Below, in pieces: positions 54,961-64,000 of a DNA stretch of 64,000 bases. Both the position numbers and the translations under genes were made by a program. Within the stretch, counting starts at the first letter, position 1. Every line of letters starts with the position of its first letter. Location: positions 310,001 to 374,000 of the forward strand of contig JAETXT010000013.1 of the NCBI GenBank assembly GCA_019188255.1. The letters run 5' to 3'. This DNA comes from Verticillium longisporum (lineage: Eukaryota; Ascomycota; Sordariomycetes; Glomerellales; Plectosphaerellaceae). Below the pieces are notes generated by a model. It was not told the origin of the DNA. It saw only the letters and a program-made list of their open reading frames with translations, and ran no database searches.

Positions 54961-57900
54961 GCAAGTACGGCCATTTGGTGTTGATGTATCGATTACAGCG
55001 AATGTGTCCTGTCATCGTTGTATTATATGATGTGGGTGGTTGGGCATGGGTCTTCGGCAGCCGGAGTTGGCGTACTGGTTGGGGCAGCTCTCAGGTGACT
55101 GTCTGGTGGTCTTTGTTCTTGCGTGGGGGGTTGAAGCCATCGCTGCGTGTTGCATGCCATAACTGCTTAGCCAACGTAATTTTGCCATGCCAAGTGAAGG
55201 GTTTACATGTACAATGGTTTCGCTGCTGGAATGAACGATCTCACCCGCCGTATGCGTTACCTGATCCTCGACATTGTGAACTACGCAATGCCATGTATAT
55301 CACGAACAAGTTGCTCGTCATTTTGCTTTCCAGGAACGAACGCGATATAGGCTTCTTGGTTGAGATCAGGTCAACTCTTTTTATTTCGAGAAATCGCCAG
55401 CCGCTCACTGGGCGGTTAGAGTTCCGGTTGATGAGGTAAACAGCACAGATGTCCCAATGCATGTGGTGAACATGATGGTTGGCAAGAGATCCCTTTGGCA
55501 CAGCAACTCAAGCAGCAACACCGCTCGGCCATTGTGCACAACCAGAGTGTTGTGGAGTTGCAGTGCCCAGCAGCAGAGATCATGATCATCTCACAATGGA
55601 GCCACCAAATCCTTGGTCACCAACCTTGTCCACGTCATGGGCTCCCTCCGAAGCCACGAAGCATGCAAGATCTCGCATCCCGCAATCTCCAGATGAACAT
55701 CTCATCGGGGTCCAAACCCCGTCAAATCTCACCGGACGGACTCCCCCAACACGAAACAAAACAAAACAAAACAAAAACCCCGTGACCACCAACCCCAGAC
55801 CCAGGCCTGCCCGAGCTTCCCACCTCCCCGGTGCCTCCGCCCCTTCCTCAATCTCCCCAACCGAAAGAGTGACCCAGAAAAAACAAAAACCATCTCGAGA
55901 TGACGGCGTCCCCCGTTTTTTTTCTTGGCCCTTCATGGCTGCCCCCCTTCCACCTCCTTCCGCCTTCCAAACCGTCCCTCATCCGGGCTGGGCCATGGCG
56001 CCGCTCGCCCGCTCCCAACCACAGCGTCACACGGCCCCACTCCGCGATGTAACGGCGGCTCACGTCCGAGCCAGGGCCGTGTTGCTGTGCCGTTAGGTGA
56101 CTCGACGAGGGAGGGGGGGGGGACCCTGTTGCGCGAGTGGGTCGCGGCTGCAGCGTATCATCACATCTCTCTTCTTCGGGCAACCCATCTTATTGTCCTC
56201 ATGTCTCTCGATTTTTGGCCCCCCGCCCCCCCTTTCCCCCCCTCCTCCCCTGGACCCAGACCTTCGTTGTGCAGCGTTTCCTCTCAACTCCCGCCGGCGG
56301 TGGGAGATAGGGGAGGGAAGGGTGACCTAAGAGGAATCGGCGAGGGGAGGAGACGAGGCGGGGGTTCCCTGCCGACAAGATGTGACGAGCTTCTGCACTG
56401 AGGTTAGCGGGGGATTGGGCGATTGCCGGGCTAGCGGGGCATTCGGCTGGACTGCCGATCTGGGCGCGCGAGATGAGGGTTTTTGTAAGGGGATATAATG
56501 TCCGATGGCGTAAGAGCAACAAGAAGAACGAAAGGAGGAAAAAAATGTTTCAAGGAAAAATTGTTTCGACGAGATGGCGGCCAAGTGACTAGGCAGGGGT
56601 TACGGGGAGATTCGGCGGTTTGATGGAGCTTCGTGGTAGGGCCGGGGGCCAGGCCCTCCCCCCTCTCCCAATCAATGTAGACCGCCATACGGATGATGCT
56701 TTCTGGCATCCTTGGGCTCTTGGGCATCACGGGAATGGCGTTGTGTTGCTGCTGGTGACTCTGTTGTTAGCACGTCTTTTGTTGCCTGCAGCGTTTGTTA
56801 GATGTTACGCCGCGCTGGAGTCAGCACGCGGCAGACAGCAGCGCTGGGTTACCCTGATACTACCAGGTGACCGATTGACAGCTTGGCGGGTGCAAGCACC
56901 CTACATGATAGTTTGTGCCCCTATAACCTGTGCCACGCATGGCGACGTCCCAGAGCGGGAGGGACCAGCGATCCGCACCCGTTGGAGGCTAGATCTTGTT
57001 CAGCACGCGAAGTCCCACACTCGTAGGCTATCAAACATCACAAAGGATGAACTAGGTACTGAATTCTGATCTTCTGTTCGCTCGGGGCTGATGGAGCCAG
57101 ATGGTGTTTCTATGGTGAGACATATATGCGGTGTTAAAAGTGTATGGGACGTCTTTTCCTCGAGGCAGAGATGGTTGCATGCTCGCAGATACGGCCGCAG
57201 GAGATGCATACGACTCTCCACAAGGTGCAGCGCGCATTTGATGTCCCCTTACGCCCTGGCCCCTTGAGGTGGGCGGCGGGGAGGACGAGGGTTGCCGCAC
57301 GTTTTTTCCCGTGGCAGCAGCCTGGAGGGGGAAGGGTAGCTGTAACCTCGTCTCTTCCCGCTGTTACATCAGTACATGTTTCCGCTTGGGCACTGGCGAC
57401 CTTGTGGCTGCATAGTAGCCTGCCCTCTGATGACGGTCAAATCCGAGACCAGATACACATGATACCCCCCATGGCCGCGAGTGTGCTGTGATCTGCGAAG
57501 ATTTACAGAAGACCGTGGTTGCTCATGACTAGACGGAGTGGCGAGTTGAGAAGCCAAGCCTTGGGTTCATGAGCAGTTTGGGGAACATGCAGGAGCCAAG
57601 TCGAGCGAAAGCTGAGTGCCAATTGGAAAGACAGGTAGTGACAGTAGAATCTTGTTCAAAAAGCAGTCTGAACACAAAATCGTAAGCAGCTTGAGGAGAC
57701 GGGGGAAGCGATGCTCCCCAGTGATTTGTAGTTACCTCCAAACTATGCATGATCTTGTGTCTTTGAATTCGCATACACCAGGTGCTCAGTTCAAGATCTT
57801 GCTCTCAGAGGCTATGAATCCAAGTCTTGACCTAGATCGTTTGCAGAACAGGCAACCTCATCAGCTTCTGGTGTGATTTGCGAACTCCTGCATGTAAATT

Positions 57901-60900
57901 GAGAAGCAATAAGGCAACTAGGCTTTCAATACTCACAGCTCCATAGGCACGTTGAAACCAAAACCTGATATGGTCCCTATGTAAGCTACGTCATCGCCCC
58001 CGGACTATGTGGTGGTACTGTTGTAAGAACACAATGTGCACAGACAAGGCCTCCTCGCTGGTATCTGGACCTTGTGGTCCCTCGGTTTGGCCGTAGTCTA
58101 AATCGCGTGCCCGGGCCGGGGGCCGACCAATAGATTGCATCCTGGCAATGATTTTCATCAACTACTTTCTATACGAGGGAGTCATGCCAGGGGAGGAGCG
58201 AGGCGCATGGCCTACATTGACACACATGGAGAGCCGGTTCCTTGTGTGTCATGTAAATGTGATTTGCCACTGAGGATCCTATAAGCCTGGTACGAGCTAG
58301 ATCACAGGTTGGAGTTATTTGAGAAGTTGAAGGGTGAGATTCTGTCGATGGTGGCTGTGAACCAATCGAGGGGTAGTCCCTGAAACTAACGCTCAACTTT
58401 GGAAAAGGAGGGAGGGGGGGGCGTAGGTGAATTTGGGGTTACTGGATTAACAGGTTGGTGGGCGGACTGCCTGCCTGGAACCACCAGTGCCTGGCCCTTT
58501 GTAGCCCGCAATCACGGCGCGGGTGCCATCCGAAGATCGAGCACCTAAGGCCGGCCCGAATACGGGGGGAAGACGTGGAACAGGGGGTTCGGAAGACGGA
58601 AGGCGGTCCTTGCTGATCTTTGAGACGGAGACCTGGGCTGACAGACGCCAGCTGTCGCATGTGGTCCGTAGCCAGAGGATATGGCGTTTCTGCCTCTCGT
58701 GAAGACATGACACGGTTATCGCAGAATGGCTTCATGATGCTATCCACAGTGGGCGATTGTCCGGTTCATGCCTTAATGCCGCTGGAGATTGCATGCATGC
58801 CGAGAAATCAAGCGAGTGTCCCGATGGCCCTTTCAAGAAGAATGTCGGCCCCTCAATTCTGCTCGCTCACCCACAACCCGAAAGCTGGAGATGGATGCAG
58901 GCAGGGGAGGCGATGCGGAGGGGCGACAAGCCATCGGAGAGAAAAAAAAAGGACCCTGGTTACCAGCCTGCTCAGGCTGCATGCATGCAGCTACTCGGGC
59001 TCGCTTCGTTTGAGGTGATCGGGTCTCATGAGCACAGCGTCTCAAGTGATAGGTGCAAATTGCCTTCCGGTGGCTCAACGACGGAGCCTGTCTGTAGGTG
59101 ACAAGGTGCGATGCTGCTTGCACATGTTGATTGAGGTCTTGGTGATGAGGTCGAGCGAGCCAGTTCGTCTGAGGTTATCGGCGCCTGTTTCACGATGGAG
59201 GGGCCGGTCGCCTGCCTCGGTTGTCGAAGCTTGCTCAGCATAGATAGTGCTTTTGGCCCAGGAGCTCCAGGAAAGATGGTTGGAAGATGAGGTTTCACAT
59301 GTGAAGCGTTTGCAGTGAGCAATGTCGCTTGGAACTCGAAATGAGGAATCGTCCGTATGCAGACAAACAGGATCAAACTTGGAATGGACAGAGCAAGGCG
59401 AGGTGGCCTGACAGCGACTCGGCCAGAAACTACCAGCACCATGGACTTTGAGATGATGGAGAACCAAGATGGAAAAGAGCGCCGGAATGATGTGGTGGTG
59501 GCCAGATGCGCCACGAGATTGCATTGGCCTCGTCGTGATGGAGGGCAAGAAGCGATCATCAGATCAGGTGTGGGTCTGAACCCGACTTTCCTGGCCAGAG
59601 GCCACTGCTTTGTCTGAACACGCTTGATGCCTCCTGCCCGACTGGCTAACCCCGGGCGGCGTAATATTGACAGAATGGGAAAGTACGCCCTCCGGACAGG
59701 CAAGACAGGTCACCCCTTGCCTGCCAAAAATGGATCTGTAACAGGTACCTGCAGTTCGCGAGGCAGGAGCTATGGGAGGGTGTCGGCACTGTGCGCCCCG
59801 TCCTTCCGAGGGTGGGGTAGTCGAGACCATCCCAATTCAAAGACGGAATCCTGCACAATGTGAACTGTGTGCGCACAGTACACAGAGATGAGACGGAAAG
59901 AACTGACCGACCTACCTCACACCATGGGAACTTCCTTTCCCCCGTCGTGTGCCACGCCAGATCTTCAAGACTCCCTGCATCATCTTTGTGCGAGGCATTA
60001 GCACAGACCGACTCAGTTGTCTACCTTAAGGTATACCAAGGAAGACGGACAAGTCAGATTGCCCACCGATGTTTTTCGGTATCCATCCTAGATATCTTGG
60101 CTCGGTTGCTCGCCCGTCCCGCCATCGGCCTTCGACAGGCCAGGTTGATCGATCAATGTAATGGGAAGACGCCTCTTATCTACAATGCAGACCATGCGAA
60201 AAGACTTCACAAGACCCCGTCCGCCTCCAGAACGATGTCTCAAAAGCTTCTGTCCATGCCTTGAGCTATTCTGGTGCACCGCACAGACTTCTCATGACAT
60301 GGGGGAAGCGAGGCTAAGCCACGAGGAGCATGGTCGCTTGACCAGATCTTCACCGTCCTGACGTCCTGGCCTGGCCCACGCCTGGCAGACACCCGAAGAA
60401 CGGCTAAAGTACCCCTTGTAACCTCTTCTGTCACGCTTACCACGGACCCTGATCAATGCTGACCTCCGCAAAGGTCTCGTCCGTTGAAGCTCCATGTCAT
60501 CGCATCTTGCCCGGCCTAATTAGGTTTCCCCAGGCCCCGTCATCAATTGTCTGCCAGTCAGACAGTCGCTCATCCCTCGAACAGGACTGAACGATGTTCG
60601 AGCCACCAAGGCTGCCAGATGGATAACGCCTCCTCGATACCAGGCCAACAACAAGGGCGTCCCTCCATCTACAAACCACGCAGCTCATCGTCTTTGCCGC
60701 TAAAACAAAGTGGCCCTCCCGCCCCCTCCACTCCGAAGGGGCCTGGTCGGCCAGAGACGAGACACCGGGTGTGCCGACAGAGGTCAACACCAAGCCGTGG
60801 TAGCGTGCCGGTACCACCCCTGCTGCTGTTACACTCAGTCTGGAGTCCTCAATCCAACCAGGTCAGTCAGCCAGGTAGTCCACCCGCCAACATACTAGGC

Positions 60901-63026
60901 CAGAGGACTCAGTCCCTTGTGCCCTACAAGTGGCCGTCTGTCGTTCAAGCGACCTTGTGTGGCAATATGGTCAGAATACCATGCCATAGCAAGCATGGTA
61001 TAGCCAGTCTACTTGGCGGCACTCGATCCATGCACGCCCTCCCAGCTTCGTCTTTTGATTGCCATCAGCACTCACACCCACGCACGCACACACACCTGTC
61101 AACAGAACCGACCACATCTCTCTCCTCATCCTGCTGCCCCTTCTCCTTTCACTCCCCCTACTTGAGGGCACCCCGGCCGGCAAAGCTGCAGCGCCCTTCG
61201 GCACAGACAATGCCAGGCCCTGTCGGTCGACCAGGGTGATCATTATGCCATTAAACAACGTCGTCATTGCTCCCATCGAGTTGCTCTAACTCGACGACAC
61301 CCCCGACCAAGGCCAATCTATCATCCATTGCTTCACAGAATACATTTCCTTGTTTGCGGACTCTCCGTGATCCTTGAGCCGTGCCACGATTGTATCGGTT
61401 GAAGGATTAATCTTCTCACCTCTACATCTCTCCGTGTCAGGCTCCTCTCGGTTTGAACTTCATACTGCATCAGACACCCCCTGGAGGCAGACGGACTGGA
61501 TCTGCAGCAGAGCCGTCAACGGGACTAATTCTCCTCGTTCTGGTTCAAGTACAGGGCGGACTCGTGCCTGCTCACGCGCCGCACCGGAATAGGCTCATCC
61601 ACTGTGCTCCGGACCCTGGAGTACTCTGCGCATCACTCACGGTCGAGGCACACTGCGAGTCTCTACGTACAACTGCCTGCTTGCCTTGCATTCCCGTCCC
61701 ATGGCAGCTATACCTAGTCAGCTCAGTTATACCCTCTCTCCACTCACGTACCTGAGTCCACCCCTCCTCAACTCACACGGGGCGCATACAGGCAGTGTCA
61801 GTCCAGACGCGGCCCTGACCGTCCATGCCTCGATACGTCGCTCTTTCGCTGCTCCATCCTGCAAATTCTGTCCCAAAACAGACGCACGCGCCAGTGGCTA
61901 CTCACGCCAGGTACTCTCACCTGCACCCCGTGGGCTTTGACTGCTCTACACGCCTCACGCACCTCCCCCGGTTCGCCCCTCTGGGCCTGGGCCGTCATTT
62001 GCAGCTTTACCCTCCGCTTTACTGTCCACTCCACCTCACCCATTCTCCACAGCACGCTTGCCTGGCCCATCACACCCTGCCCTATCCGATCTGACAAGGG
62101 CCAACACTCGATCCTGCCTTCCGCCTCCCGCCTTACTCCGAAGCATAGAGTAGTGCGACTGGCGGGCCAAGCGCAGGGTAGCAGCAGAATCCAAGCTTCT
62201 GTGAGCACGGGGTACGGGTCCTCGCAACAGATTGTGTGTTCCGCGTTGCGTCTCTCGGCACTACTCCCACTACATATCTGTCAGGAGCCATCTCTTGACC
62301 TCCCAGGTCACGACCAATATTCATCCTCAGAATTCTTGCGACGAGCAACAACATCATCACATCAACCTCAAGGCATTGACGCCACCCCGGTACACGCAGG
62401 CGCGTCTCCCATCATCCGAAATCTAGCCCCTGCACCCTGTGTACGATCACCGCGCTTCGACGACCAGGGGCTCGCCCGGCTCGGGACCCTTTCGAACTAC
62501 CCGCGCTCAGACCTTGAAGAACCCCTCCCACCTTGAGCCGTACAAAGTTCGAGGATCCCCCGCCATTCAAGAGTGCGCTCTACCTGTCGATCTGTCTCTC
62601 CTCTGCCATCTTACGGATCGACTACGCTGGATCAAAGCATTTCGACATCAGACGAAAGCGGATTCAGTCTAGCACATTATTTTTCCATCTTGCTTGGGTG
62701 TTTAGTCACTTACGAGCTCGAGAACGCGTGCAGTCTTCTTGCGCGAAAGAGTTTCGACAACCTGGACATCTTGCAAGGCAGGAGGAGGACGATTCTCAAA
62801 GATCGGTTTTGAAAGAGCTTCAGCATTCATCTAGAGCAACAGATCAACCGTATCCGACAACAGACTGTCACGAAAGTGCCAGACTACGATTTCGTCTTGG
62901 CCGACGGGCAACTCCTGCCTGGTGCTTGACATCAAGGCCCAAATTGCAAAAGCAGCAGACACTGGGTCGTTGTACCAGCGGAACTTCAACATCTTCCCTG
63001 CTGGTCGGAGGCCGTTGCTTGACAAG
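54961..63026. other. 8-kb gene-free region
   Basis: No gene could be supported. Open frames are short, overlap in several frames and lack domains. Low-complexity sequence includes an AACAAAACAAAA repeat (about 55754-55775), G runs near 56110-56122 and 58411-58420, C runs near 56220-56250, and a CA-rich stretch (about 61075-61097). From about 60500 rightwards the plus strand is C/T-rich, as expected for the promoter and long leader of the velvet gene. No transposon ends or tRNAs were recognised. Confidence 0.45.
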
Positions 63027-64000
63027 ATGGCAGGTCTTGCCAATGTTCAGTCATATTCTGGCCTCGACTCTCCGCAAGACACGATCATATCGAGCGGCGA
63101 CTACGTACTCACAATGTGCCAAGAGCCAGTCATTGGACTTGTGGCAGGTGGGAAAGACAAGGGTGAGCATTATTGTCCGCCTCAGATCCGTGGGTTTCTG
63201 ACAAGTTCTAGATCGGAAGCCACTAGACCCTCCCCCGGTTGTGAAGCTTGACGTGTCACACCAGCGCGATCCAGCAGGACTATTCCTATCGAGTAAGACA
63301 GAAGCCACCGAAGGATCATATCGTGCGAAGCTAATCAACCGGAAGATCCATACAACATCCTTACGTGCCATCAAGTCAAAGTAGGAGACCACAACATCGA
63401 AACGGCCGTTCCCGGAAACAAACACGTCGGTACAGTCGTCTGTTCGCAGCAAAGGCTCAAAGACAAAGATAATCAGGACGTGGCGTATTTTGTCTTTGGC
63501 GACGTTTCTGTCAAAGTGGAAGGGCGTTTTCGTCTAGTTTTCACCCTTTTCGACATGGGCGGTCAAGACTGCACGCAACTCGCGTCGATCAAGTCTCAGC
63601 CTTTCAATATCTTTCCAAACATACTATTCCCTGGCCTCAACGAGTCAACCTACTTGACCCCCGCGTTTATGGTTCTAGGCGTGCGTGTCAGAATACGCAA
63701 AGACTCTCGGCAATCTCAGACTTCGAAGCGCAACAAACGAGTTGCTGAGCGGTTCAACGACTACATGGACAATACTCGGCCCCAGCAGCGCCAAAGAGTT
63801 GGCTCATCTGCTGGCTTTGTTACCCCGAGCCTGGGCGCCAGTTCGTCACAGCAATTTTCGTCTACGATCGCAGCAAGTCATGGCAGCGCATCAGCCTCTC
63901 TGACACAGCAAGCCTCACACGCGCCATTACGCTACACTCTGGGTTCCTTTGCGCAGCCGAGTCTCAACACAGGAGAAGGGGCAGCGCATGAACACCCACG
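63027..64000 (+). CDS. Velvet-domain regulator (VelB/VosA-like), 3' end outside window
   Basis: Exons 63027-63162, 63212-63292 and 63346 onwards (introns 49 and 53 nt) run off the right edge. The first in-frame ATG is at 63027 (MAGLANVQSYSGLD); the frame is open upstream to 62835 but contains no other ATG, so an upstream exon cannot be excluded. The velvet domain begins YVLTMCQEPVIGLVAG, continues across splice 1 as KDKDRKPLDPPPVVKLDV and includes NPYNILTCHQVKVGD, GTVVCSQQRLKDKDNQD, FVFGDVSVKVEGRFRLVFTL and FPGLNESTYLTPAF, ending VRVRIRKDSR. A Gln/Ser-rich tail follows. Velvet proteins form dimers that bind DNA and couple development to secondary metabolism. Several normally conserved positions are changed (CQEP for QQP, VCSQQRLKD for VSSLHRLKD), so it may be a divergent paralogue. 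Assignment to VelB, VosA or another member is not secure. Confidence 0.88.

Overview
The window is nuclear DNA of a filamentous ascomycete, most likely a plant-associated Sordariomycete. The evidence is short introns (46-128 nt) with GTRNGT-type donors and CTRAC/CTGAC branch sites, multi-exon genes, Zn2Cys6, velvet and DUF3425 regulators, and secreted plant-cell-wall or extracellular proteins (pectate lyase, DUF1996 protein, type-B carboxylesterase, RNase T1 family). No prokaryotic features, CRISPR array, intact transposon or tRNA was recognised.

Layout from left to right: a secreted protein cut off by the left edge (1-800, minus); a CorA-type Mg2+ transporter (2133-3863); the giant proteasome activator BLM10/PA200 (5057-11061); a small PPPY-bearing membrane protein (11396-11854, minus); a PL1 pectate lyase (13378-14650); a decayed Zn2Cys6 regulator inside a gene-poor stretch (15122-18506); a divergent pair made of a WecC/WbpA-type nucleotide-sugar dehydrogenase (18507-19962, minus) and a chitin-synthase-like GT2 (21535-23957); a secreted DUF1996 protein (24930-26529); GPI mannosyltransferase GPI18 (27236-28633, minus); a long CT-rich leader and a disordered conserved protein (33437-35085); a carboxylesterase broken by one nonsense codon (35995-37770, minus); a CobW/COG0523 GTPase (39882-41833, minus); two abutting pseudogenes, a membrane protein and an ABHD-type hydrolase (42361-44040); a DUF3425 bZIP-like regulator (45112-45939) convergent with a DUF218 protein (45960-46625, minus); a coiled-coil hypothetical (47468-48436, minus); an RNase T1-family nuclease with a 30-C tract in its intron (50303-50817); the HIR1 histone chaperone (51677-54960); and the start of a velvet regulator after an 8-kb gene-free stretch (63027 to the right edge).

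Two themes cut across the window. (1) Five otherwise intact genes (BLM10, the GT2, the 33437 protein, the RNase, HIR1) each lack exactly one base, in a G or C run or a GG doublet. In all five, one added base restores both the reading frame and the whole exon length. This looks like consensus error rather than biology and should be kept apart from real decay. (2) Real decay is also present. Three or four loci carry nonsense codons, lost motifs or deletions, and two of them show TGG-to-TAG changes in the TpG-to-TpA context typical of RIP.

The most interesting candidate system is the divergent dehydrogenase/GT2 pair. The dehydrogenase carries the GGHCI active-site form seen in UDP-N-acetylhexosamine dehydrogenases rather than the GGSCF form of UDP-glucose dehydrogenases. 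Its partner has chitin-synthase-like GT2 motifs. Together they could make a uronic-acid-containing aminosugar polymer; this is inference.
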